64,000 bases of DNA from Paraburkholderia haematera (lineage in GTDB: Bacteria > Pseudomonadota > Gammaproteobacteria > Burkholderiales > Burkholderiaceae). Of the stretch, positions 15,975 through 24,876 are shown one piece after another; positions within the stretch are counted from its first letter, which is position 1; each line of letters starts with the position of its first letter. Made by a program: the position numbers and the translations under genes. Below the pieces are notes generated by a model that was given only the letters and a program-made list of their open reading frames with translations, was not told where the DNA came from and searched no databases. Where the stretch lies: positions 1 through 64,000 of the forward strand of contig NZ_CAJNBK010000022.1 of NCBI RefSeq assembly GCF_905220975.1, written 5' to 3'.

Positions 15975-16934
15975 TCAGGCCGCGGACTTCCGTACGCCGT
16001 AGCCACTTTCACTGATCGACGCGTCGGCGGCGACCGGATTGCCCAGCACGCCCAGCCCATCGATCTCGATCTCGACCCAGTCTCCCGGCCGCATATGCAC
16101 CAGACCCGGCGTCGGGAAGGGGCCATACTGGCGCGAGAGATCGCGGCCCTCGACGTCATCCGGCTGAGGCTTCAACGCGCCAGGCGTTCCCATTGCGATC
16201 AGGTCGCCAGGCCGCAAACGATAGCCCTGACTCAGATAGCTGATCACTTGCGCCACGCTCAACAGCATGTCGTCGAGCGGCGCGCTCTGACGAACGACAC
16301 CGTTAATGCGAGTCATGACAGTGTGCTTTGCAGGATCGCCAAATTCGTCGCGAGTCATCAGCCACGGCCCATAAGACCCGGATGCTTCGAAATTCTTGCC
16401 GAGACCGAATTGACGATTGTGCATCTGGAACTCGCGAACCGATCCTTCGTTGAGGCAGGTGTAACCGGCCACATGTTCGAGCGCTCGCTCCACCGGAATA
16501 TAGCGGCCAGGCGTGCCGATCACGACACCGAGTTCGCCTTCATAGTCGAACGCGCGTGCAACGGATTCCACCGGCGCCAGGATCGGCTCGCCGGCGCCGA
16601 CGTAGGACGCAGCCGTGCGCATGAAAAGGTGGGGAAATTCCTTCGACGTTTGAAGTCCCGTCTCCGCGATATGACTCTTGAAGTTCAACGCCAGTGCCCA
16701 CATCGCGTTCGGGCGGTCCAGGAAGGGTTTGAGCGTGACGTCAGCGAGAGCCCGATCGCCTTGCCGCCCCTCTGCCGCTTGCCGCAGCCGCGTTAGCCCA
16801 TCCTCCTGCTCCAGGATTGAAATCAGGCTGGAAGGAAGGTCCGGGGCAATGTCGGAGACAGCGATGAAATGGGTCGGGCTGGTGACGATACCGAGTGCGG
16901 TGCGGCCGCCGTCGGCGTAAGCAATAATCTTCAT
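15975..16934 (-). CDS. Fumarylacetoacetate hydrolase (FAH) family protein
   Basis: 319 residues with the C-terminal FAH domain: FDYEGELGVVIG near residues 125-136 supplies metal-binding acids, and DLIAMGTPGAL is the conserved late motif. Members cleave C-C bonds of acyl-pyruvates or hydrate/decarboxylate 2-hydroxy-dienoates in aromatic breakdown. The N-terminal part (about 80 residues) is the FAA_hydrolase_N type. It sits last in a minus-strand group with an aromatic-acid-type MFS transporter, which supports a ring-cleavage-product role. The substrate cannot be fixed. Confidence 0.9.
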   Translation of the reverse strand: MKIIAYADGGRTALGIVTSPTHFIAVSDIAPDLPSSLISILEQEDGLTRLRQAAEGRQGDRALADVTLKPFLDRPNAMWALALNFKSHIAETGLQTSKEFPHLFMRTAASYVGAGEPILAPVESVARAFDYEGELGVVIGTPGRYIPVERALEHVAGYTCLNEGSVREFQMHNRQFGLGKNFEASGSYGPWLMTRDEFGDPAKHTVMTRINGVVRQSAPLDDMLLSVAQVISYLSQGYRLRPGDLIAMGTPGALKPQPDDVEGRDLSRQYGPFPTPGLVHMRPGDWVEIEIDGLGVLGNPVAADASISESGYGVRKSAA

Positions 16935-16983
16935 GATCGAAAGTATCTTTGCGTTGGATTAGAAAAGCTCGACGTGGCGAGAC

Positions 16984-18273
16984 TCAGTGCTCCACCACGG
17001 CACGATCGGGAAACTTTTGCGCCGCTCTGCGGCCGATCAACGATAGGGCTGCGAGCGCGAAGATCGCAGCACCGGCAGGCACAACGGAGGTGAGGACAAT
17101 GTCGCGTACCGGCCAGCCGAGCGACAGCAAACCACCGCCAATCGCAGGCCCGACGAAAGAGCCGACCCGCCCGATCGCATGCCCCCAGCCAACCCCGGTT
17201 GCGCGAATTTCCGGCGGATAGAAAGCGACGGCGAGCGCGGTCTGCCCCATGATGCCGTTGACCAGACCGGCGCCGATCACGCCGATGAGCAGCAACACGA
17301 TGCCTGGCGCCACCGCCGCCTGACTAAGCCCGGTAATGCTGAGAATCACCAGCAACAGCCCCACCACCAGCGCCGATTTCACCTTGATCCTGCCGGCGAG
17401 CGTCATCATTGCGACAGCCCCGGTCATCAGGATGTTGCCGCTCAGGCCACCGATACTGAAAGCGGCCATGCCGACTGACGCATGCTCTGCCGAGAAGCCG
17501 AAATCCACCAGCAGCGTCGGCACCCAGAACAGCAACGCGTAGACGTCCATGAAGATCAGGAACGAAAATAGCCACAGCAGGCACGTGTAGGCACCCAGAC
17601 CGTTCTCGAACAGCGCCTTGAGCGGGTTTGACGCACGCACGGCGGCGGTATTGGCTATCACCGGGGGGCGCGCCGGGAGGATGCGAAAGAACGCGGGGAC
17701 CAGCAGGAAAGGCAGGACGCCGCCGGTCACGAAGATAGACTGCCAGCCGAAGTGACTCATCAGCGGGCCGCCCGTCACGCCGCCCGTGACCGCGCCAACG
17801 GACATGCCTGTCGTAATGAGCAGGGACGCCGCAACCTTATGCTTCGCGCCAATAATGCCGGCCGCCGCCGTAATCGCAATCGGCAACGCCGCACCCAGAC
17901 CGATGGCCGCCGCGAGGCGCATGACGGACAAGCTCGCGATATCGCTTGCATACGACGTCAGCAGCGTGCTCCCGGCGAACAGCACCACGCTGGCGACACC
18001 CATGTAACGGTGTCCGAAACGTTGAGCGAGTGGACCGGAGATCATGAAGCCAATCGCCGCGCCAATGTTCGTCGCCACGAAAACGGTGGTGAAGAGCGCC
18101 GGCGCCAGATGCCATTCATGAGCGAGCTTCGGCACGACAAAGGAGATCGATGTCGTGTTGAAGCCGTCCATCACGATCACCAGGAAGCACACTAGCAAGG
18201 CCAGTAGCGGCCTTGCACGGCGTGTTGCGGCCAGCCCGCCCTCTATAGACGGTTTCGGGTCTTTCGCATTCAT
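16984..18273 (-). CDS. MFS transporter, aromatic acid:H+ symporter (AAHS)-like
   Basis: 429 residues with 12 hydrophobic segments. The first helix carries MDGFNTTSISFVVP, the D-G-F motif of the AAHS group (PcaK, BenK, MhpT). The second loop, GPLAQRFGHRYMG, matches MFS motif A in degenerate form. I start at the ATG at 18273 because AAGGAG lies nine bases before it. It probably imports an aromatic or related carboxylate for the FAH hydrolase and formamidase encoded beside it. Confidence 0.88.
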   Translation of the reverse strand: MNAKDPKPSIEGGLAATRRARPLLALLVCFLVIVMDGFNTTSISFVVPKLAHEWHLAPALFTTVFVATNIGAAIGFMISGPLAQRFGHRYMGVASVVLFAGSTLLTSYASDIASLSVMRLAAAIGLGAALPIAITAAAGIIGAKHKVAASLLITTGMSVGAVTGGVTGGPLMSHFGWQSIFVTGGVLPFLLVPAFFRILPARPPVIANTAAVRASNPLKALFENGLGAYTCLLWLFSFLIFMDVYALLFWVPTLLVDFGFSAEHASVGMAAFSIGGLSGNILMTGAVAMMTLAGRIKVKSALVVGLLLVILSITGLSQAAVAPGIVLLLIGVIGAGLVNGIMGQTALAVAFYPPEIRATGVGWGHAIGRVGSFVGPAIGGGLLSLGWPVRDIVLTSVVPAGAAIFALAALSLIGRRAAQKFPDRAVVEH

Positions 18274-18374
18274 CGAATCATCTCCTTGCAACACGTGCTC
18301 GGGCACGCGACCCGGCCGAAATGCTATAGCCAGGCATCAGGCAACACCTGTTCAACTGTTGCGCCACCATGGCT

Positions 18375-19577
18375 TCAGGCCCGTATGGACGTTGCGATAC
18401 GCTCTTGCAGCGCGGCGGAAAAAATGCGCTTCGGCAGCATGCAATGAATTCCCTTGGGCGGAATGGTCGAGTAGACGGTTCCGGTCTGATTGGCGTATTG
18501 CGTCACCCGAAAGCTGCCTGCCACGCTATAGATTCCGTAGCAATCTTCCGGTGCAATGCCGGTGGCGGCGGACAGCCAACTGATCATCTGGCGCAGGCAG
18601 GCAACCAGTGAATTCTCAAGCGAGTCGGAAAATCCGAAACCGATCCAGTGGTCAGGCGTCTCTGCCATCGGCACTTTCAGTGCGGCGCCCTTGTGCAGGA
18701 TGTACTGAATGCGCATTTCTTCGAAGGCCGTCTCGATCGAGGTCTGATCGACGTTGCCCTCACCCGAGGCCCCCATGGAGCCGCCCGTCCAAACCCGCGC
18801 GCCGTCGACCTGTACCGGCAGGAAGATCGAGGTGTCCACACCCAGCACCGCACAGTCCAGATTGCCGCCGTAATTGCCGGCGAGATTCGCGCTGATGGGT
18901 TTCTCGCCGGTCGGTTGCGCGGCGATATACGCCTGAAACGGCTTGAGCGGAATATTGACACCCGGCACATACGCGGCTGCGGTCCTGTCCTTGTCGAATT
19001 TCAGATAGCGCAGGTAAGGCTTGAAATCGTGCGGCAATGCGCCGACGCCGGGAGGCGCGGAATTCCAGCCCCAGTCGATCGGGCGCATCTTCACCATGCG
19101 GCATTCGACCAGATCGCCCGCCTCGGCGCCAATGATCGAAACGGGCCCAATCAACGAGAAGGGACCGTTGGGGTACTTCTTGCGGATCGGCTCGCGCTCC
19201 TTGAAGGTCAGCCCATACTTGGCCTCATTGCCCCAATTGGTCCACGTGCCGTCATACCAGACGGTATCGCCGGACTTGATCGTGACCGCAGTCGGCGCGC
19301 TCGGCTCGATCTGCCCGACCTTGACCGTGTCCAGCGAAGGCACGAGCCTGATGGTCTGTCCGGTACGCGAGGCCGCGGCACTCCCCGCCTCCTGCGACGT
19401 GCCGCTTTGCGCGCGAACCGCGCCGGACAAACCCAAAGCACCTGCCGCAAACGCACCGAATCCCAGCTTCAGGATCGATCGGCGGCAAGCGTCGGTGGCA
19501 TCAGATGTCGCGGCAAGCCTGTCGTCCACGGCGCTGGTTGTGGCCGCTGCATCACGTTGTTCTGTTTCGCGTTTCAT
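18375..19577 (-). CDS. Tat-exported acetamidase/formamidase family protein
   Basis: 400 residues. After a hydrophilic lead of about 30 residues comes CRRSILKLGFGAFAAGALGLS, a twin-arginine signal, then the acetamidase/formamidase (FmdA/AmdA) beta-rich domain (GDTVWYDGTWTNWGNEA, GDLVECRMVKMRP, NYGGNLD, DWHG-like positions). The family hydrolyses short amides to the acid and ammonia. Most characterised members are cytosolic, so a Tat signal is notable. Neighbours include an AAHS transporter and a GlcG-like exported protein. Confidence 0.85.
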   Translation of the reverse strand: MKRETEQRDAAATTSAVDDRLAATSDATDACRRSILKLGFGAFAAGALGLSGAVRAQSGTSQEAGSAAASRTGQTIRLVPSLDTVKVGQIEPSAPTAVTIKSGDTVWYDGTWTNWGNEAKYGLTFKEREPIRKKYPNGPFSLIGPVSIIGAEAGDLVECRMVKMRPIDWGWNSAPPGVGALPHDFKPYLRYLKFDKDRTAAAYVPGVNIPLKPFQAYIAAQPTGEKPISANLAGNYGGNLDCAVLGVDTSIFLPVQVDGARVWTGGSMGASGEGNVDQTSIETAFEEMRIQYILHKGAALKVPMAETPDHWIGFGFSDSLENSLVACLRQMISWLSAATGIAPEDCYGIYSVAGSFRVTQYANQTGTVYSTIPPKGIHCMLPKRIFSAALQERIATSIRA

Positions 19578-19616
19578 GAAAATCTTCCCAATTTCGTTTC
19601 AATAGGACACGACGTG

Positions 19617-20180
19617 TCATCGCACAGTCGTTGCACCGATTGCTTCAATTGCACCCTTGACGACCTGATCGTCGATCTCCGAGGGCGCACCACTCGCACC
19701 AACCGCACCTAGCAGATGCCCGCCGACAAAGACTGGAAACACACCTCGTGCCGGCAGAAACGGCGCGAAATACCCCGCACCCGAAACATTGCTGTACTCC
19801 GAAGGATCGTCCCTGAAACGCTGCTCCAGCGTTGTACCGGACTGGCCACCCAGTGCCACGGAGGCAAAGGCTTTGCCACGGGCGAAATCGACGCTGGCAA
19901 AGGGCGCACCGTCCATACGCACAGCCATGATGAGGTGGCCTCCCGGATCGAGTACGGCGAAACTCATCGCGAGATGGCGGCTCTGTGCGGCTGCCGTTGC
20001 GATCTCAACAAGCTTCATGGCCTGCTTGATGCTCAGCGAATAGCTTGCAAGCGGGGCTGCGGCCTGCTGCGCCTGAGTCACGTCGGCGGCGCAAACGTTG
20101 CTCAGAAATACGAGGCACGCCGAACCAAGGAATGTGGCCAATACGGCCTTGCTTGACCGGGCGGAACGACAGAATCTCAA
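19617..20180 (-). CDS. GlcG/HbpS family heme-binding-like protein, exported
   Basis: 187 residues starting at TTG behind AGAGGAG. A signal peptide (KAVLATFLGSACLVFLSNVCA) precedes the GlcG/HbpS domain (formerly DUF336): SIKQAMKLVEIATAAAQSRHLAMSFAVLDPGGHLIMAVRMDGAPFASV is split over residues 45-95, then KAFASVALGG and GVFPVFVGGHLLGAVGASGA. Family members bind heme, corrinoid or small ligands, and many are found beside catabolic genes without proven role. It precedes the exported formamidase gene, consistent with a shared periplasmic function. Confidence 0.87.
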   Translation of the reverse strand: MRFCRSARSSKAVLATFLGSACLVFLSNVCAADVTQAQQAAAPLASYSLSIKQAMKLVEIATAAAQSRHLAMSFAVLDPGGHLIMAVRMDGAPFASVDFARGKAFASVALGGQSGTTLEQRFRDDPSEYSNVSGAGYFAPFLPARGVFPVFVGGHLLGAVGASGAPSEIDDQVVKGAIEAIGATTVR

Positions 20181-20309
20181 GCTAGTCTCCTCTTCATGAC
20201 ACCTCGAGCCGCGCTCGATAGATGAAGCTTATGCTGGGGAGCGCGCCTCGCTATAACCAAAGAGATCGCGCGCTTACCAGCAAGTCCGATAATCTTTGAT
20301 CGGGCTTAT

Positions 20310-20332
20310 CGCTGGGGATGCTGCCCCCAGCG
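20310..20332. terminator. Strong hairpin after the small secreted protein gene
   Basis: CGCTGGGG (20310-20317) pairs perfectly with CCCCAGCG (20325-20332) over a 7-base loop. It lies about 22 bases past the stop of the minus-strand gene at 20355. No T-run follows on either strand, so it may be a stabilising 3' hairpin or a Rho-assisted stop. Confidence 0.4.
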
Positions 20333-20354
20333 CCGCCCTTGAAGTCGAGCGCTC

Positions 20355-20687
20355 TTACTGACCCGATCCGGACGCCGGTGCGGCCTGTTTCGATGCCGCT
20401 GCTTTACGCTCCGCGTCCATCAGATTCTGCGGATAGTTATCCTGATTGCCCGACTCCCGATAGCCGTTCTTTTCGAGTGCCTTCAACTCGGCGTTCTTCT
20501 TTTCCCGGCGTGCTTTGCTCGCAGCCTTACGCTGAGCTTTGGCGATCTGCTTGGGCGTGGAGGCGCTCATGGATGCGGACGCCTGCTCGCCACTAGCCGG
20601 TTGTTGAGCCATTGCCGTGGGCGCCTCGACAAGCACCAGACCAAGCGCTACGACGAGTGCAGTTGAAACTGCACGAAACTGGACCAT
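20355..20687 (-). CDS. Small exported protein, DUF4148-like
   Basis: 110 residues from the ATG at 20687. A Sec signal (STALVVALGLVLVEAPTAMA) is followed by a Ser/Ala/Gln stretch and a highly basic helix (KAQRKAASKARREKKNAELKALEKNGY), ending near NYPQNLMDAERKA. The last part resembles DUF4148 proteins, which are abundant in Burkholderia and unstudied. The 5' leader contains a 12-base tandem repeat. Periplasmic location is likely; function is unknown. Confidence 0.65.
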   Translation of the reverse strand: MVQFRAVSTALVVALGLVLVEAPTAMAQQPASGEQASASMSASTPKQIAKAQRKAASKARREKKNAELKALEKNGYRESGNQDNYPQNLMDAERKAAASKQAAPASGSGQ

Positions 20688-20796
20688 GATTGAGTCTCTT
20701 TGAAAGTTGAATGAATGAAGACAGATGAACCGCGATGCCGCAAAGCTTTGTCGTCCGGCGCACGCCTTTCGCGCCGGACGACCGCCGGGCCGCTTG

Positions 20797-20844
20797 TTGC
20801 CTTGCTTATTGCCTTGCTTATAGCGTTGCTTATTGCCTTGCTTT
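20797..20844. repeat. Four tandem copies of a 12-base unit
   Basis: Units at 20797, 20809, 20821 and 20833 follow TTGCCTTGCTTA; the third has two changes and the fourth one. They occupy the gap between the YncE-like gene's 3' end and the start of the DUF4148-like gene, in its untranslated leader. The unit length is a multiple of three, but no convincing coding frame runs through it. Confidence 0.85.
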
Positions 20845-20864
20845 GGCACCGCCAGGTGCGTCGC

Positions 20865-21995
20865 TTACTGAGTCGCGAATACCGTTACGCCGGCGCCCGC
20901 AAACTGCTCCGAATGGCCCGGGCCATGCGGCACAAAGACACGATGCGACTCACCGTCCACCGCTACCGAGTGCGCGCCCATCGTGGTCGGAACAATCGCG
21001 ACGATGCTGCGCGTAGCGGCGTCGATAATGCCGAGCGCCGGGTCGAACTTCGCCGTCTTGCTGCCAACCTGCGAGACGTTATCCGCCGAACGGTGGCCGG
21101 CGGCCAGGAAGTAGCGATTGGACACCGCGTCATACACGACTTCGTCCGCGCCGCCGAACGGCAACTCGGCAACGGTTTTGCCGTTCGTACGGTCGATGAT
21201 CACCGTGGTCTGCTTGCCACCCTCGTCCGGATCACATCCGACCAACGCATCGTTGCCCGGGCCCATTGCAAGGCCGGTCGGGCCTTCACAACCCTTCAGT
21301 GTGAATACGTTCGCAATGACAGGCTTGCCTTCGAGAACCGAGGCGACCGGAATCACATCCACCTCCCCCTTCGGGTTGGCTTTCGTGCCATCGTTGTTCA
21401 GTACGAAGTTCTTGCCCTTCGGGTCATATGCGCACGCTTCAAGACCGGTCGAGTCCTTCAACGTGAGTTTGCCGATCACTTCCTGCGTCTCGGTATTGAT
21501 GAAGGTGGCAAAAGGCGGCTCCTCCGCGCCACTCGAGAACATCACGACATGGTGCTCAGGGTCCAGACAACTCTCGTCGGCGCGGATGCCGGACGAGCTG
21601 ACGGTAATGGTCTTGACGAGCTTCTTGGTTGCCACGTCGATCACCTTGACCGAGTTGACATCGCCTACGTACACCAGCGACGTGCCCGGCACCGGCGTGA
21701 CACCGGACGGCCCCGATTTGTCATGGTTAGGCCCAATACCGGCGAAGTTCGCCGAAATCTGGTCGAGCAGCGTGGCCGTTTTCGCGTCGAACACGTCGAG
21801 CGTGGCGTTCGCTCCGTCTGCAAGGTAGTACTTGCCGTCCGCCGATGCGCTGATATCGAAGCCAAACGGCTTGGCGCTCGTCACCGGAATATTCGCAACC
21901 CATTTGGGTGCGGTCTCCGCCGCGTCGCTCGCCCACGTATAAGCGCCGGCCGCCAACGTACCCGCCAAAGCCAGTCCAAGGTATGTGCGTTTCAT
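20865..21995 (-). CDS. Exported YncE-type seven-bladed beta-propeller protein
   Basis: 376 residues from the ATG at 21995, behind GGAGGAG. A Sec signal (YLGLALAGTLAAGAYTWA) precedes repeated propeller strands of the YVTN/YncE kind: YYLADGANATLDVFDAKT, LVYVGDVNSVKVIDVATKKLVKTI, DALVGCDPDE, NRYFLAAGHRS, HRVFVPHGPG. Such proteins are periplasmic binding or scaffold propellers; some relatives carry PQQ or heme d1, but no heme motif is seen. It lies downstream of a porin and upstream of other exported proteins, pointing to a periplasmic task. Confidence 0.85.
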   Translation of the reverse strand: MKRTYLGLALAGTLAAGAYTWASDAAETAPKWVANIPVTSAKPFGFDISASADGKYYLADGANATLDVFDAKTATLLDQISANFAGIGPNHDKSGPSGVTPVPGTSLVYVGDVNSVKVIDVATKKLVKTITVSSSGIRADESCLDPEHHVVMFSSGAEEPPFATFINTETQEVIGKLTLKDSTGLEACAYDPKGKNFVLNNDGTKANPKGEVDVIPVASVLEGKPVIANVFTLKGCEGPTGLAMGPGNDALVGCDPDEGGKQTTVIIDRTNGKTVAELPFGGADEVVYDAVSNRYFLAAGHRSADNVSQVGSKTAKFDPALGIIDAATRSIVAIVPTTMGAHSVAVDGESHRVFVPHGPGHSEQFAGAGVTVFATQ

Positions 21996-22103
21996 GTGTT
22001 GACTCCTCCAATCGATCGTTAAAATTTCCAGCCGCAGCTGGGACGGGGAGCACTTCCCCAATTCGGTTATCACGACGCAGACAAACCCGCGTCATATGGG
22101 TGC

Positions 22104-23222
22104 CTAGAAAGCGTGATACATGCCGATACGCACGTCAGCCTGCTGACCCGCCAGCGAGGGCGAGAAGCTTCCGCCGATGACGGCGTCCACACCGGACGAA
22201 GCCTTCAGGTAGTCCGAGGAGATATAGACCTGGGTCCGTTTGGACAGCGAATAAAGCGCCGCTGCGGTCACCTGATTCCACGTGTGGCCTTCGAAGCCGG
22301 TGTGCTGATAGCCCAGCACCAGCTGCGCGGCGGGTGTGACCTGGTAGGTCGCGCCGGTTTCATAGACATGCATGACCGAGGTCTGGGCCTGGTACTTCAG
22401 GACCGTGTCGCTGAAGTCGCCGTAAAGCGTGAAGTCTCCAATCGCGTACGAAGCGCCGATCCCGAACGTTCCCAGAGAGCTGATCTGGAACTCCGGCATC
22501 AGATCGGTCGCGGCGTTATCCGCCACGGTGGCGACAGGCACATTGAAGAACGTGTGGACACCAATTTGCGCATAGGGGTCCAGCGTGGGCTTGGCCTGGT
22601 ACGTGTACGCAGCGCCAGCGGTGAAAGGTCCATTGGCGTATTGCAAACCGGCACTCCAACCGCTTCCGTCGTGGAAGCTTCCCGCCGTATTGCTGAACCC
22701 GTACATCGCGCCAAACGTGAAACCGCCCCACACGGGACTCGTGTACTTGATGGAGTTTTTCAGGCGGTCATTGTTGGTGTGATCGAAGTCACCCTGGTGG
22801 ATCGCGTAGCCGCTGCCGGAAGCGCCCACGTTGAACTGGCCAAAGAAGTCCGCGCTGAAATCGAACTGATTGCCCATTGTCAACGTGCCGTAGTCGGTCT
22901 GAAGACCCACCCAGGCTTGCTGACCAAACAAGGTGTTCGGCTGATTGAGCTGACCGTTGTTCAGGTTGAACAGAGTCGACAATTTGAACACGGTCTTGAC
23001 GCCGCCGCCCATATCTTCGACGCCCGTCAATATCCACAGGTTCGGGAACAGCACACCGCTATCTGCCTTGTAATTGTGGTGACCGCCCTCGTTGTCGACG
23101 AACGTGATACCGTCGTCCAGTTTGCCCGCCATCGTGATGCTACTTTGCGCAAAGCTCGCACAGCTCAAACCCGCGCTGCACAACCCCGCACCGATGACCG
23201 CAGCAATCAGCCTTCTTTTCAT
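22104..23222 (-). CDS. Gram-negative trimeric porin, LacI-regulon member
   Basis: 372 residues from the ATG at 23222 behind GAGGAAG. The signal peptide ends SCASFA; the barrel begins QSSITMAGKLDDGITF and ends GMYHAF with terminal Phe, as in Burkholderia-type general porins. FGQQAWVGLQTDYGTLTMGNQ is the conserved constriction-loop region. A perfect 18-base palindrome overlapping a -10 element lies about 225 bases upstream and matches operators before the ABC importer and dioxygenase genes. It probably admits the island's substrate through the outer membrane. Confidence 0.93.
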   Translation of the reverse strand: MKRRLIAAVIGAGLCSAGLSCASFAQSSITMAGKLDDGITFVDNEGGHHNYKADSGVLFPNLWILTGVEDMGGGVKTVFKLSTLFNLNNGQLNQPNTLFGQQAWVGLQTDYGTLTMGNQFDFSADFFGQFNVGASGSGYAIHQGDFDHTNNDRLKNSIKYTSPVWGGFTFGAMYGFSNTAGSFHDGSGWSAGLQYANGPFTAGAAYTYQAKPTLDPYAQIGVHTFFNVPVATVADNAATDLMPEFQISSLGTFGIGASYAIGDFTLYGDFSDTVLKYQAQTSVMHVYETGATYQVTPAAQLVLGYQHTGFEGHTWNQVTAAALYSLSKRTQVYISSDYLKASSGVDAVIGGSFSPSLAGQQADVRIGMYHAF

Positions 23223-23868
23223 GTCTTCCTCACTCGCTCTAAGTAATGGATTCACTGCCAGCCGCTTCCGAATTCACAGCTCGCTTTTATATATTCGTTG
23301 TACGAATCTTTCAGGCAGGAAAGGCGGCCAGATAAAACACACGATACGTCCGCAAGACAGCCGGATCATCCCGGCCATCGCCCTGGCCGGCTTACCGGCT
23401 CACCACCACGCCAAATCCTTCCTCAAGCTCAATCTATGCAAACCAAATGCAATCGATTGCATTCTATTCCGCAATCTCCGTTCGTCGAGGAATTTATCGA
23501 CTCACGTTTTCCCTCGGTGTTTCGTTTGATCAGACGAGATTTATTAAACGATAGATTGCTTAATAGTCCGTACTGATTCAAATGCTTTCAGGAATATGGC
23601 GACAATCGATCGTGCCCATTCTCGTGATGCATTCCCGACCGATCTGGCTCGAGGTCGCGCTTGTGTCGACCGGATCGTTATCCAGATAATACGGAACATC
23701 GGCTTAAAGACCTTGACCTCGAAGTCTCGCCACTTATCAAAGCGTCCGTTTTCGTGACTAACGCTAGCGGCGGCTGGACCTGGCGGCAACGGCGGCAAAA
23801 AGAACCTGCAAGACGAACAACACAATGAGCGACAAACCACCCTGAGGTCGTTTATCGCCCGACTAACG
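23223..23868. other. Long intergenic region with porin promoter
   Basis: About 645 bases between the permease stop and the porin start, both minus strand. It contains the LacI-type operator/promoter (23446-23488), and an inverted repeat ATTCG-N5-CGAAT (23293-23307) nearer the porin. A 130-codon minus-strand frame at 23544-23939 has no ribosome site or recognisable family and overlaps the permease, so I do not call it. Base composition is lower in GC than the flanking genes. Confidence 0.55.
23446..23488 (-). promoter_or_regulatory. Porin promoter with perfect LacI-type operator
   Basis: AATGCAATCGATTGCATT (23446-23463) is a perfect 18-base palindrome with a central CG, the hallmark of LacI/GalR sites. 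On the minus strand TCGACG (23488-23483), a 16-base spacer and TAGAAT (23466-23461) form a promoter whose -10 overlaps the palindrome. The operator centre is 9 bases downstream of the -10 centre. Confidence 0.75.
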
Positions 23869-24876
23869 TCAGCCGATCCGCTCTTTTCTGCCCCGTCCGA
23901 GCACGTCCGCGAGTACGGCAATGAGCAGAACGGCGCCAACGATCAAGGGTTGCCAGTTTGCGTTAAGGTTCAGGAGGTTCATCCCGTCGATCACGAGCGC
24001 AAGAATGAGGCACCCGGACAGCGTGCCCAGCAAACTCCCCGCCCCGCCGAACAGAGATGTGCCACCGATCAAAATGGCCGCGATCACGGGAAGCAGAAGC
24101 GGCTCGCCCATGGCTGAATCTGCTGCATTGACCCGCGCGAGATAGATGAGCGCCGCAATCCCGGACATCAAGCCACTGATCGTATAGACCGCAATTTTGC
24201 GCCGCCGTACCGGTATGCCTGAAAGCCGCGCAACTTCGCTATTGGCGCCGATCGCATAGATTTCCCGGCCGAAATTGAGTCCTCCCGTCACGATCGTCGC
24301 GCCAATGAGCACGAATACCATCATGTAGACAGGCAACGGTATGCCGCCAAGAAATCCTGTGCCCAGCGTTCTGAACCCCGCCGGAAACCCGTAGATTTCG
24401 TTACCGCCCATGTAATGGAATGCGAGCCCCTGCACGACCCAAAGCATCCCGTAGGTGGCGAGAAACGGCGGTAGCCGCAGCAACGTCACCGCAAGACCAT
24501 TGAGCAGCCCGATCAGCGTGCTGCAAGAAAGCGCCATGACGGCCGCCAGAACCGGCGACCCGCCTGTCTTCATGACACCCGCCGCCAGACAGGCCGAGAG
24601 CGTAAGATTGGCCGCGATCGAGAGATCAAAGCCGCCGGACAGGATCACCAGCGTGAGCCCCGAGGCAAGCAGGAACATCAGGCTCGCCTGACGCAGAACG
24701 TTGAGCAGATTGGGGGTTGCGGAGAACGAAGACGTCGCGAAGGCCAATGCTATCCCGATCAGAACGATCAGCACGGCGCGGTAGATCAGCGTAGCCGTTT
24801 CCTCACGAACATGATGACGCACATCCAGTTGACTGACGCGGGACCACGTGAAGCGGGAGTTGTTCGGAATACTCAT
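23869..24876 (-). CDS. ABC permease, ribose/sugar type (RbsC-like), second permease
   Basis: 335 residues with about 10 membrane helices. The conserved ILSGGFDLSIAANLTLSAC segment and VIAAILIGGTSLFGGAGSLLGTLSGCLIL identify the BPD_transp_2 sugar subgroup. The start overlaps the stop of the other permease by four bases (ATGA). Two distinct permeases suggest a heterodimeric channel, as in autoinducer-2 or erythritol-type importers. It is last in the importer operon. The imported compound is not readable. Confidence 0.92.
   Translation of the reverse strand: MSIPNNSRFTWSRVSQLDVRHHVREETATLIYRAVLIVLIGIALAFATSSFSATPNLLNVLRQASLMFLLASGLTLVILSGGFDLSIAANLTLSACLAAGVMKTGGSPVLAAVMALSCSTLIGLLNGLAVTLLRLPPFLATYGMLWVVQGLAFHYMGGNEIYGFPAGFRTLGTGFLGGIPLPVYMMVFVLIGATIVTGGLNFGREIYAIGANSEVARLSGIPVRRRKIAVYTISGLMSGIAALIYLARVNAADSAMGEPLLLPVIAAILIGGTSLFGGAGSLLGTLSGCLILALVIDGMNLLNLNANWQPLIVGAVLLIAVLADVLGRGRKERIG

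Noticed and set aside
20797..20844. CRISPR-like array
   Set aside because: The 12-base units are directly adjacent with no spacers; it is a simple tandem repeat.
23544..23939. Insertion-sequence or gene remnant in the porin upstream region
   Set aside because: No transposase motif, terminal inverted repeats or target duplication could be seen, and the frame overlaps the permease gene.
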